Shown here: piece after piece, positions 43,594 through 51,268 of the stretch
Numbering within the stretch: position 1 is the first letter of the stretch
Layout of the letters: each line of letters starts with the position of its first letter
Assembly: GCA_947569705.1 (NCBI GenBank)
Contig: CANOSP010000013.1
Location: 1 to 51,981, forward strand
Reading direction: 5' to 3'
DNA length: 51,981 nt
DNA from: an uncultured Erysipelotrichaceae bacterium
GTDB taxonomy: Bacteria; Bacillota_I; Bacilli_A; Erysipelotrichales; Erysipelotrichaceae
Program-made: the position numbers and the translations under genes
Notes under the pieces: generated by a model
What the model was told of the DNA's origin: nothing
Database searches by the model: none
Seen by the model: the letters and a program-made list of their open reading frames with translations, nothing else

Positions 43594-45117
43594 ATGAATG
43601 AAAGCTATTGGATCAAACAAAATCAAGCGAAACAATACCCTAAGCTTGATCATGATGAACATGTACATACACTGATTATCGGCGGCGGTCTCTGCGGTTT
43701 GACTACAGCCTATTATCTTTCCTCTGTAACAAACAATCTGATGGTAATTGAAGCTGATCAAATCGGAAACGGAACCAGCGGCAGAAACAGCGGTAAAGTT
43801 ACGGTTCAGCATGGCTGTATTTATCAAAAGCTGATTAAAAAGCATGATTTAAAAACCGCAAAGCTGTATTATGAAGCACAAAAAGAAGCATTAGAATCGA
43901 TCGCTTCAATTATTGATGAACATCACATTTCGTGTAATGCGGTAAGAAAAGATGCAGTATTATATACAAACGATGATACAAAGGTTGCACTGCTTCAGGA
44001 TGAATATCAAGCGTATCTTGACATCGGTATTCCCTGTGAATTTCTCGATGCTCAAGAAGCTCCGATTGCTTATCAAGCTGCAATTCGCATAAAAAATCAG
44101 TTGGGATATGATCCTTATGCTTATTTACTCGGATTATCCGACTGCTTGGATCAGGAAGGCATTGTGATTTATGAGCATTCAGCGGCAACTGCGATTGAAA
44201 AGGACGGCAGCGGATTTAAGGTATCTGTCAATGATCATGTGATTTATGCACAAAACATCGTTTCAGCCACAATGACACCTTTATTAGACGGATTTACTTT
44301 TATCTATGCCAAAAGCTATCCGTCTGTATCTCATATAGCGATGATGCCGGTATCTCATTCTTTATCAAACCAAATGCTTTACAGCATCGACGATCCGATG
44401 GCTTCCTATCATGATATTTGCCAAGATCTGTTATTATGCGGCGGTTATGAACACCCTTGTGCCAAAATTGATCAAACCCAATATGATGAATGGCTGATTT
44501 CCTTGCAGAAAACATGGAAATGTGAAGGCGCAGAAGCAGTATGGGACAGTCAGGATTTAATCGCTTTCGATCATTTGCCCTTTATCGGTTCCTTATCAAA
44601 GCGTTATCCGAATTTCTTCATTGCCTGCGGCTTTTCAAAATGGGGCAATACCAATGCGAATGTCGCTGCTAAATTAATTTGTGCCAAACTGTTGAAACAA
44701 GACAGTGATGCGATTAATATTTTTGAGCCGTCACGCATCCATCCGTTTTTTCAAGCACAGTGCTTCCACATGAATCTAAAAACAGCTGTCAATTTTATCA
44801 AAAGTCAGTTTCCCGATGTCGGTGATTTAAGTTGCAGTATGAATGAAGGAAAAACTGTTTCATTAGGCGGAAAACTTTACGGCATGTATCTTGATGAAAA
44901 TGAGGAATTATATCTTGTGGATATTCGCTGTCCGCATTTAGGCTGTATTTGTAATTTTAATGAGGTGGATCATACTTGGGATTGCCCTTGCCACGGATCG
45001 CGATTTCATTATGACGGCAGTATTATAAAAGGACCGGCACAGAGTCCTTTATCGGAATATAAATCCGATGAACACAACCATGTCGATCCTCATGAAATGC
45101 TTCATAAAGCAGATTAA
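43594..45117 (+). CDS. FAD-dependent oxidoreductase with C-terminal Rieske domain
   Basis: A 507-residue protein joining two redox domains. The N-terminal part (about 20-390) is a DadA-like FAD-binding amine oxidase fold: GGGLCGLTTAYYL at about 24-36, SGRNSGKVTVQHG and the late FIACGFSKWGNTNANVA. The C-terminal part is a Rieske [2Fe-2S] domain with CPHLGC and CPCHGSRFHYDGS (Cys-x-His, Cys-x-x-His). Related fused proteins, such as Bacillus YhfW, have unknown substrates. AGAGGTGAT precedes the ATG at 43594. It lies between the divergent csoR operon and the convergent niaX gene (only one base apart), and no linked partner suggests its job. Confidence 0.9.
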   Translation: MNESYWIKQNQAKQYPKLDHDEHVHTLIIGGGLCGLTTAYYLSSVTNNLMVIEADQIGNGTSGRNSGKVTVQHGCIYQKLIKKHDLKTAKLYYEAQKEALESIASIIDEHHISCNAVRKDAVLYTNDDTKVALLQDEYQAYLDIGIPCEFLDAQEAPIAYQAAIRIKNQLGYDPYAYLLGLSDCLDQEGIVIYEHSAATAIEKDGSGFKVSVNDHVIYAQNIVSATMTPLLDGFTFIYAKSYPSVSHIAMMPVSHSLSNQMLYSIDDPMASYHDICQDLLLCGGYEHPCAKIDQTQYDEWLISLQKTWKCEGAEAVWDSQDLIAFDHLPFIGSLSKRYPNFFIACGFSKWGNTNANVAAKLICAKLLKQDSDAINIFEPSRIHPFFQAQCFHMNLKTAVNFIKSQFPDVGDLSCSMNEGKTVSLGGKLYGMYLDENEELYLVDIRCPHLGCICNFNEVDHTWDCPCHGSRFHYDGSIIKGPAQSPLSEYKSDEHNHVDPHEMLHKAD

Positions 45118-45118
45118 A

Positions 45119-45703
45119 TTACGAATGAAGTTCCAACTTTTTCACATTGGAAATTGCCGCTACACTGTTTGCTTTCACCAATACTTTCCAAACGCCCAGT
45201 GAGATCACAAAATCAATCGTAGAATGTACCAGTGTACCGATTCCTACCAAAGTAAATATGGAATACAGAAAGCCTTGTGTATAGTTTGCTTCGGGAAGTG
45301 CATGCGAGAAATACAGCGGTAAAATAATCAATACCTCACAAATTGCATGAAGTATTCCGATCATTAAAATAAACATCAGACTTTTCTTGCGGCTTTGAAA
45401 CAGATTCGGATCCTTTTGCAGATACCATGCACCGATCAATGCCCATACGACATGGGATAATGCGCGAAGCACGACCGCAATCGGAAATCCGCCTAATAAA
45501 AAGCCTAAAGTCGTTCCTAACGCAACGGTTACGGCGACAAACGGCGACACAAACATCGCAACGATGATCGCAACGTGGCTTGCCAAGGTAAAACTTGCCG
45601 GCGGTATTACTAATTTCAGCGGCATAAACATCGGAATGACAACTCCTACCGCAATCAGTAATGCGGATAATGCCATTGTATGAATTTTCTTTGTTGTACT
45701 CAT
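45119..45703 (-). CDS. niaX: ECF transporter S component, probable niacin transporter
   Basis: A 194-residue integral membrane protein with about six helices (MALSALLIAVGVVIPMFMPLKLVIPPASFTLASHVAIIVAMFVSP is the S-component entrance). It lies directly downstream of the NiaR repressor gene with its own consensus promoter, the arrangement that defines NiaX in NAD-linked regulons. The energising module is not here. AGAGAGG sits seven bases before the ATG at 45703; the frame could start 38 codons earlier but without a site. Niacin as substrate is inferred from this context. Confidence 0.82.
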   Translation of the reverse strand: MSTTKKIHTMALSALLIAVGVVIPMFMPLKLVIPPASFTLASHVAIIVAMFVSPFVAVTVALGTTLGFLLGGFPIAVVLRALSHVVWALIGAWYLQKDPNLFQSRKKSLMFILMIGILHAICEVLIILPLYFSHALPEANYTQGFLYSIFTLVGIGTLVHSTIDFVISLGVWKVLVKANSVAAISNVKKLELHS

Positions 45704-45724
45704 CAGATAACCTCTCTTTACATA

Positions 45725-45775
45725 TGTCATGACAACTGACTTGTTTATTATAGAGAAGATAAAAAATAATGTCAA
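45725..45775 (-). promoter_or_regulatory. consensus niaX promoter with putative NiaR operator
   Basis: On the minus strand TTGACA (45770-45775) and TATAAT (45747-45752) are separated by exactly 17 bases, a full consensus promoter. The palindrome TGTCATGACA (45725-45734) lies just downstream of the predicted start, and AATGTCA/TGACATT arms (45768-45795) overlap the -35 box. A strong promoter with overlapping symmetric sites fits repression by NiaR, whose gene is next door; which of the two sites is used is unknown. Confidence 0.6.
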
Positions 45776-45847
45776 GCTTTTCTCAGCCTGACATTTTATT
45801 ATTGCATAATTTTTCATTTATTATAAAGTACATCTCTCTATTACCGA

Positions 45848-46366
45848 TTATCCTTTTTCATATAAATAGCCTTTTTTACGCAAAGCATCAAGAATTCTTT
45901 CATAACATGCTTCATCATGCACACGAATGGTATGAAGATGAATTCCGTCCGTTAAAGCGGATAACGGCACTGCTTTTTTATCTGCCAGCTTATTAAAAAA
46001 CTGATCGGCATCATAGCGTGAATAAATATGCAGAGAACCGCGCAGTTCTCCATACAGCGGATGCTCCACAATTACATCGATCAGCGCTCCGCCTAAATCA
46101 ACGATCGTATAAATTTCATCGCTTAATTCCTCACTGCGATGACATACGGCAATCGTTTTCATTGTTTGATCCTGCTCTCTTTGTTCATAAAGATAGCCTC
46201 TCGGAGTCGCAATAATTTGGCAACCCTTTGCTCGTAACAGTGCAATGTCGCCGACAATCAACTGTCTTGATACATGAAATTGTTTTGCCAGTGTACCGGC
46301 ACTGATCGGAGCCTCTCCTTGTTGAATCAGCTGTAATATCGCATCTCGCCGCTGTTGAGTATTCAT
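45848..46366 (-). CDS. niaR: NAD-linked transcriptional repressor NiaR (HTH-3H)
   Basis: A 172-residue repressor of niacin uptake and NAD synthesis. Residues 1-60 are an HTH_11 winged helix (APISAGTLAKQFHVSRQLIVGDIALLRAKG). The C-terminal 3H domain shows its three His-containing motifs: EHPLYGEL, SLHIYSRYDADQF and LTDGIHLHTIRV; these bind the nicotinate co-repressor through a metal in studied homologs. It lies directly upstream of niaX. Its promoter (46393-46421) is separate. AAGGATG precedes the ATG. Confidence 0.93.
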   Translation of the reverse strand: MNTQQRRDAILQLIQQGEAPISAGTLAKQFHVSRQLIVGDIALLRAKGCQIIATPRGYLYEQREQDQTMKTIAVCHRSEELSDEIYTIVDLGGALIDVIVEHPLYGELRGSLHIYSRYDADQFFNKLADKKAVPLSALTDGIHLHTIRVHDEACYERILDALRKKGYLYEKG

Positions 46367-46392
46367 GAGCTACATCCTTTCTATTCGGTTAT

Positions 46393-46421
46393 ATCATATC
46401 AAAATTTATTGTCTGATACAA
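46393..46421 (-). promoter_or_regulatory. niaR promoter
   Basis: On the minus strand TTGTAT (46416-46421) and TATGAT (46393-46398) are 17 bases apart, about 25 bases before the niaR start. Confidence 0.6.
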
Positions 46422-46427
46422 TGAAAA

Positions 46428-47783
46428 TCACCATATCTTTGCCAATGAAGCGATTGCCTTTACAAGTGTTTCCTCAGCTACTGAGGCAAAGGATAACGCA
46501 ATAGCATTTTGTTCTGTCCCCTGTACTAAAATATGTTGTTTTTCAGCAGCTTCCATATAGAAAGAAAGTTCTTTTTCATTTCCCATATATAATAAGACCT
46601 GCAGATTACTTTCATCCAGTAAATAAAATTTATCGGGAAAATAAACTTCAAGCAGCTTTATCATTAAATTACTTTTTGCTTCATAACGCTTACGCAGCTG
46701 TCTGATTTGTTTTTCCATATGTCCATCCATTAAATAATGAGCCAAGGTCAACTGTTCAAGCTTAGAAGCACTCGGATGATAATTGTGTTTCTTTTTAAGA
46801 TACCTTGTCATCATTTCCCGATTCAAAACCATAAAGCTCATTCTGATTGAGGGTAATAACAGTTTGGAAAAGGAGCGCATATAAAGAACATGTCCGTTGG
46901 AATCAAAGCCTTGAATTGCCGGTCGCAGCTTGGTTTGATAGCGCAGTTCTCCGTTATGATCATCCTCTAATAAAATAATATTATGTTCATTTACATAATC
47001 AAGCAAGGCTTTGCGACGTTTGGAATGCAGCGGCATTTTTTTCGTTCCGCAGGAAGCACTGTTGATATACAGCATACCCAGTTCTCTTGTGTTTAATTCC
47101 GACATATTGATGCCTTCCTCATCGCTTTCTAAATAAATTATCGTAAAACCACAGTCGGTAAATACTTGTTCTGCCTGTCTGAAGCCGCTTTTTTCCATAC
47201 CGATTACTTTTTTTCCTTCATATAAGGAACAGATCAAATACAACAATGACTGAAAATTGGCACCGATAACAATCTGATCTTCTTTGCATAATACTCCACG
47301 CATCGCATAACTGTATTTTTGGATAGCTTTTCTTAATAAAAATTCGCCTTGTGAATCACCGTAAGAAGTCAGCCATGTATGGTTTTGTAAAACAAGCTTG
47401 ATATAATGAAGCCAAACCGTAGTATCAAACGCCGAGGCATCAATCGATGAGGTTCTTAAGTCAATCACTGTTTCTTCGCTTTGCGTAAGAACATTTGTGT
47501 TCATGATTTCCTTTCTCAATTCACTTTGTGTTTCATCCGCATCTACAAAATAACCGCGCTGTGGATGGGCGATAATTAAGCCTTCCGTCAGTAAACGCTG
47601 ATACGCATTTTCTATTGTGGTTCGACTGAGATTCAACTGCTTGGCAGCATTTCGTATGGAAGGCAGCTGATCGCCTTTTTTCATTTTTCCCTGTAAAATA
47701 TCTCGGCATATCGCATCGTATAATTGCGTATACCGACTTCCCCCATCTTTTTTTAATGTAAATGCAATCGTATTCAGTTTCAT
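46428..47783 (-). CDS. MocR-family regulator (GntR-HTH plus aminotransferase-like domain)
   Basis: A 451-residue protein: GntR-type winged helix in residues 10-80 (SRYTQLYDAICRDILQGKMKKGDQLPSIRNAAKQLNLSRTTIENAYQRL), then a fold-type I aminotransferase domain. The PLP Lys is in RSFSKLLLPSIRMSF, and DDHNGELRY matches the cofactor-binding Asp region. PdxR, the best-studied member, controls vitamin B6 synthesis; others govern taurine or GABA use. It is divergent from an ECF S component across a shared repeat, which points to a vitamin-transport role, plausibly B6. The start at 47783 has AGGTGAT before it; the open frame upstream lacks one. Confidence 0.88.
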   Translation of the reverse strand: MKLNTIAFTLKKDGGSRYTQLYDAICRDILQGKMKKGDQLPSIRNAAKQLNLSRTTIENAYQRLLTEGLIIAHPQRGYFVDADETQSELRKEIMNTNVLTQSEETVIDLRTSSIDASAFDTTVWLHYIKLVLQNHTWLTSYGDSQGEFLLRKAIQKYSYAMRGVLCKEDQIVIGANFQSLLYLICSLYEGKKVIGMEKSGFRQAEQVFTDCGFTIIYLESDEEGINMSELNTRELGMLYINSASCGTKKMPLHSKRRKALLDYVNEHNIILLEDDHNGELRYQTKLRPAIQGFDSNGHVLYMRSFSKLLLPSIRMSFMVLNREMMTRYLKKKHNYHPSASKLEQLTLAHYLMDGHMEKQIRQLRKRYEAKSNLMIKLLEVYFPDKFYLLDESNLQVLLYMGNEKELSFYMEAAEKQHILVQGTEQNAIALSFASVAEETLVKAIASLAKIW

Positions 47784-47876
47784 TTTATCACCTGCTTTGA
47801 TCTTAGATAGATTCATATGTCGTATGCTTATATTATATGCAGAAGCATTATAACATAAATGATAAATATGATACAA

Positions 47877-47927
47877 AACTGTACATTATTTTTTTATTAT
47901 TTGTGGCTATTTATATAGTGTACAGTT
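47877..47927. promoter_or_regulatory. inverted repeat operator between the MocR gene and an ECF S component
   Basis: AACTGTACA (47877-47885) and TGTACAGTT (47919-47927) are exact 9-bp inverse copies 33 bases apart, roughly four helical turns centre to centre. A further GTACAT lies near 47943. On the minus strand the repeat sits just upstream of TTGTAT-18-TATAAT for the MocR gene; on the plus strand it overlaps the promoter region of the S component. Widely spaced sites are typical of MocR proteins. Confidence 0.65.
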
Positions 47928-47963
47928 ATTGATAGAATATGGTACATACAAGGAGTGATCATC

Positions 47964-48545
47964 ATGAACAATAAAAAAATAATTGCGAAATTCAGCGCTA
48001 CTGCATTATTAGGTGCGTTATGTTACATCGGCTTTATGTTTTTGAAAATCAATATTCCGACTCCGGGCGGTACAACAGCTATTCATTTCGGTAATACGTT
48101 TTGTGTTTTGGCAGCGTTGTTAATCGGTGGAGTCGAAGGTGGAATTGCCGGCGCCCTCGGAATGGGATTAGCCGATCTGATGGATCCGATCTATATCGTA
48201 AGCGCACCGAAAACCATCTTATTGAAATTTATGATCGGTGTGATCGTCGGTTTGATTGCACACAAGGTCGCTCATCTGAAAGAACACAGCGATGATCACA
48301 AGTACAGTATGAAATGGGCTTTTTGGGCTTCCTGCGGCGGTATGGTATTCAATGTATTTGCGGATCCGATTGTCGGTTTCTTTTATAAAAATTATATTCT
48401 CGGGGTTCCTTATGAAGCTGCTAAAATATTTGCGGCATGGTCTTCTGTTTCTACATTGATCAACGCCGTTACCTCAATTATAATCGCAACCGTTCTTTAT
48501 TCAGTATTAATTAAACACCTAAAACATATGACTTTTTTCAAGTAG
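47964..48545 (+). CDS. ECF transporter S component, substrate not certain (possibly vitamin B6)
   Basis: A 193-residue integral membrane protein with about six helices, of the PF07155/DUF1393-like S-component group: LLGALCYIGFMFLKINIPTPGGTTAIHFGNTFCVLAALLIGGVEGG is the conserved N-terminal half with the substrate loop. AAGGAGTGATC precedes the ATG. Divergent MocR regulation is the best clue to substrate: PdxR-type regulators point to pyridoxine or pyridoxal. It shares the missing ECF module with RibU and NiaX. It ends at a terminator. Confidence 0.8.
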   Translation: MNNKKIIAKFSATALLGALCYIGFMFLKINIPTPGGTTAIHFGNTFCVLAALLIGGVEGGIAGALGMGLADLMDPIYIVSAPKTILLKFMIGVIVGLIAHKVAHLKEHSDDHKYSMKWAFWASCGGMVFNVFADPIVGFFYKNYILGVPYEAAKIFAAWSSVSTLINAVTSIIIATVLYSVLIKHLKHMTFFK

Positions 48546-48573
48546 TGATTTCATTAGAATCACTGCTTTTTTT
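48544..48573 (+). terminator. Rho-independent terminator of the S component gene
   Basis: AGTGATT pairs with AATCACT around TCATTAG and is followed by GC and seven T. The 5' arm contains the stop codon region of the S component gene. Confidence 0.85.
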
Positions 48574-48735
48574 CATTCCTTACAAGCAGCGCTGTTTTCT
48601 TTGTTGGTAACGAATGTTTTTTTGATGAATAAGCCGTCATTTATTGACTATCCATAGGAAAAAGTTTACAATATAAAGGTAAGCGTAAAGCTTCTTCTAC
48701 ACGCTTGTAACATATGCTCATTTTCGAGCAGAGTA

Positions 48736-48760
48736 TTTCTTTCATGGAGAATGAAAGAGA
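48736..48760 (+). promoter_or_regulatory. hairpin beside the ribosome binding site of the scaffold gene
   Basis: TTTCTTTCAT and ATGAAAGAGA pair over ten positions (one G-U) around a GGAGA loop, and AAAGGAG of the real ribosome binding site starts one base later. It could protect the 5' end or tune translation. Confidence 0.5.
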
Positions 48761-48772
48761 AAGGAGAAACTA

Positions 48773-49465
48773 ATGATATACTCAAAAGAAGTAGAAAACA
48801 TGTGCACGGTAAAATGCGGCGCAAGTCATGGCTGTGCACCGATTCCTGAAGAAGGAAAATGGGTAAATTCCCGCGAAATTAAAGACATCAGTGGCTTAAC
48901 ACACGGTATCGGCTGGTGTGCTCCGCAACAGGGTGCCTGCAAATTAACTTTGAATGTTAAGGAAGGTATCATCGAGGAAGCATTAATTGAAACTTTAGGC
49001 TGTTCCGGTATGACTCACTCTGCCGCTATGGCCAGTGAAGCACTTGTCGGTAAAACTTTGCTTGAAGCATTGAACACTGACTTGGTTTGTGATGCGATCA
49101 ATACCGCAATGCGTGAATTGTTCCTTCAGATCGTTTACGGACGTACTCAATCCGCATTCTCTGAAAACGGTTTGCCGGTCGGTGCAGGTCTTGAGGATTT
49201 AGGTAAGGGTACTCGCTCTCAGGTAGGTACTGTTTACTCAACTAAGGTAAAAGGTCCTCGTTACTTAGAGTTGGCTGAAGGCTATATCACAAGAATGGCA
49301 TTAGATAATAATAATGAAATTATCGGATATGAATATATCAATATGGGTCTGTTCATGGATGCAGTGAAAAAAGGAACAGACGCTGATGAAGCATTGAACA
49401 GTGCTAAGAAAACATACGGTCGTTTCGCCGATGGCGTTAAATTCATCGACCCACGTCACGAATAG
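48773..49465 (+). CDS. NifU/IscU-like iron-sulfur cluster assembly scaffold protein
   Basis: A 230-residue protein with an unusual Cys-rich head: Cys11-x3-Cys15-x5-Cys21 (MCTVKCGASHGCAP), then GIGWCAPQQGACKL and the core LGCSGMTHSAAMASEALVGKTLLEAL, which resembles the cluster-binding loop and helix of NifU-N/IscU proteins. The C-terminal part (about 125-230) has YSTKVKGPRYLELAEGYITRM and no recognised fold. No sulfurase or suf genes are near. AAAGGAG precedes the ATG. Its only partner is the GGGtGRT protein 12 bases later, so the two probably act together. Function is not established. Confidence 0.8.
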   Translation: MIYSKEVENMCTVKCGASHGCAPIPEEGKWVNSREIKDISGLTHGIGWCAPQQGACKLTLNVKEGIIEEALIETLGCSGMTHSAAMASEALVGKTLLEALNTDLVCDAINTAMRELFLQIVYGRTQSAFSENGLPVGAGLEDLGKGTRSQVGTVYSTKVKGPRYLELAEGYITRMALDNNNEIIGYEYINMGLFMDAVKKGTDADEALNSAKKTYGRFADGVKFIDPRHE

Positions 49466-49477
49466 GAGGAAGAAAGC

Positions 49478-50479
49478 ATGTCATTATTTGAAGGTTATGA
49501 AAGACGTATTGATAAAATCAATGAAGTATTAAATTCATATGGTATTTCTTCCGTTGAAGAAGCAAAAAAACTATGTGATGATGCAGGTGTTGATGTATAT
49601 AACATCGTAAAAGGCATTCAGCCGATCTGTTTTGAAAATGCCTGCTGGGCATATATCGTAGGTGCTGCAATTGCCATTAAAAAAGGTGATAAGACAGCTT
49701 ACGATGTCGCAAAATCCTTAGGTGAAGGCTTACAGGCTTTCTGTATTCCGGGAAGTGTTGCGGATGATCGTAAGGTTGGCTTAGGTCACGGTAATTTGGC
49801 TGCCATGTTATTGAATGATGAAACAAAATGCTTCGCATTCTTGGCAGGTCATGAAAGCTTTGCGGCAGCTGAGGGTGCAATCGGTATTGCCCGTAATGCG
49901 AACAAAGCAAGAAAAGAACCGCTTCGTGTTATCTTAAACGGTTTGGGAAAAGATGCAGCGAAAATCATTTCCCGTATTAACGGTTTCACTCATGTAGAAA
50001 CTGAATTCGATTATTTCACAGGCGAATTAAAGGTTGTTTCTAAAACTCCTTATTCCGACGGTGAAAGAGCTGCAGTAAACTGCTACGGCGCTGACGATGT
50101 TCGTGAAGGTGTTGCGATTATGCATCATGAGGGTGTCGATGTTTCTATTACCGGAAACTCTACAAACCCAACTCGTTTCCAGCATCCGGTTGCAGGTACT
50201 TATAAAAAGGAATGCACTGAACAGAATAAGAAATATTTCTCTGTAGCATCAGGCGGCGGTACAGGACGTACACTTCACCCTGACAATATGGCTGCAGGTC
50301 CTGCTTCCTACGGTATGACTGATACTATGGGACGTATGCATTCAGATGCACAGTTCGCAGGTTCTTCTTCCGTTCCGGCTCACGTTGAAATGATGGGTCT
50401 GATCGGTATGGGTAATAACCCGATGGTAGGTGCTTCTGTAGCGGTTGCCGTTGCAGTTGCCGAGGCAATGAATAAATAA
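49478..50479 (+). CDS. GGGtGRT-family protein
   Basis: A 333-residue protein named for its conserved motif, here SGGGTGRTLHPDN near residues 258-270. Other conserved-looking parts are FCIPGSVADDRKVGLGHGNLAAMLLNDETKCFAFLAGHESFAAAEGAIGIARNANKARKEPLRVILNGLGKDAAKIISRINGF-type helices in the first half and a Gly/Ala/Val-rich end. The family has no proven activity. TAGGAGG precedes the ATG, and it lies 12 bases after the scaffold gene, a strict pair. The codons (GGT, CGT, GTT) look biased toward those of highly expressed genes. A terminator follows. Confidence 0.88.
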   Translation: MSLFEGYERRIDKINEVLNSYGISSVEEAKKLCDDAGVDVYNIVKGIQPICFENACWAYIVGAAIAIKKGDKTAYDVAKSLGEGLQAFCIPGSVADDRKVGLGHGNLAAMLLNDETKCFAFLAGHESFAAAEGAIGIARNANKARKEPLRVILNGLGKDAAKIISRINGFTHVETEFDYFTGELKVVSKTPYSDGERAAVNCYGADDVREGVAIMHHEGVDVSITGNSTNPTRFQHPVAGTYKKECTEQNKKYFSVASGGGTGRTLHPDNMAAGPASYGMTDTMGRMHSDAQFAGSSSVPAHVEMMGLIGMGNNPMVGASVAVAVAVAEAMNK

Positions 50480-50497
50480 ATCATTTATAAATCAGAT

Positions 50498-50535
50498 AAG
50501 CTGTATCATGCGGTATGTATGGTACAGCTTTTTTT
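50498..50535 (+). terminator. Rho-independent terminator after the GGGtGRT gene
   Basis: AAGCTGTA pairs perfectly with TACAGCTT around 17 bases and runs into seven T. Confidence 0.85.
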
Positions 50536-50602
50536 ATGGATAAAAAGAATTATCACTGACATAAACAAAGCTGAATGAGAAAGGATGGCTTTGTAACAAA
50601 AA

Positions 50603-50630
50603 AACAGCCTTCTTTTATAGAAAAGCTGTT
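50603..50630 (-). terminator. Rho-independent terminator after the thioesterase gene
   Basis: On the minus strand AACAGC pairs with GCTGTT, with further TTTTC/GAAG pairing inside, and is followed by seven T, four bases after the stop. Confidence 0.8.
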
Positions 50631-50633
50631 CTA

Positions 50634-51074
50634 TTATTGATCATTGCTTTCTTTTGCCTTATAGCTGTTTCCGTCAAGAAAAAACATGGTAAAGGTGGCA
50701 CGGGATAATAAAATTTCATCATCATTATAAATAAACACTTCATATACACCGGTCGTTCTTCCGGCATTGATTTCCGTAGCGATACCGATCAGTTTTCCGC
50801 CCTTGCCCGGTTTCATATAATTTATGGTTCCGGCCAGTGTCACACTGTCTCTCCCGGTCGCAAAGCTTGCGGCTCCCGCAGCCGTATCTGCCAAGGAGAA
50901 TAATGCGCCGCCATGCACAAAGCCGTGTACATTCAAGATTTGCTTATCTATCACCATTTCTACTCTTGCGTATCCGCGCCGTAATTCTGTTACTTTCATA
51001 TCGTTACTTTGCAGATATTGCGAATTACCGTTTAGACGAAGCATCAATTCATCTAAATTTTTCATATCATCCAT
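50634..51074 (-). CDS. hotdog-fold thioesterase (PaaI-like)
   Basis: A 146-residue acyl-CoA thioesterase-type protein. HGFVHGGALFSLADTAAGAA (near residues 50-70) is the helix and catalytic loop of the PaaI/YbgC-like hotdog fold, with the oxyanion HGG and the Asp of SLAD. GTINYMKPGKGGKLIGIATEIN and YEVFIYNDDEILLSRATFTMFFL form the strands. The substrate is unknown. AGGATG before the ATG at 51074 favours it over codons six residues upstream or three downstream. It is a single-gene unit. Confidence 0.88.
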   Translation of the reverse strand: MDDMKNLDELMLRLNGNSQYLQSNDMKVTELRRGYARVEMVIDKQILNVHGFVHGGALFSLADTAAGAASFATGRDSVTLAGTINYMKPGKGGKLIGIATEINAGRTTGVYEVFIYNDDEILLSRATFTMFFLDGNSYKAKESNDQ

Positions 51075-51268
51075 TATTTCACATCCTATCATGACTATTA
51101 TAACTTTATTATGGTTAGAAAGCTACTTCTGTTATCGTTTTATTTTTAATTATGATAGATAAGCGCATTTAAAGATGAAAGATTCACATGCATAACGGAA
51201 AACAGGCATTATCGTTCAATGCCTGTTTATCATGATTGTTCATTTTATGAATACTTTTATCTGAAAAA

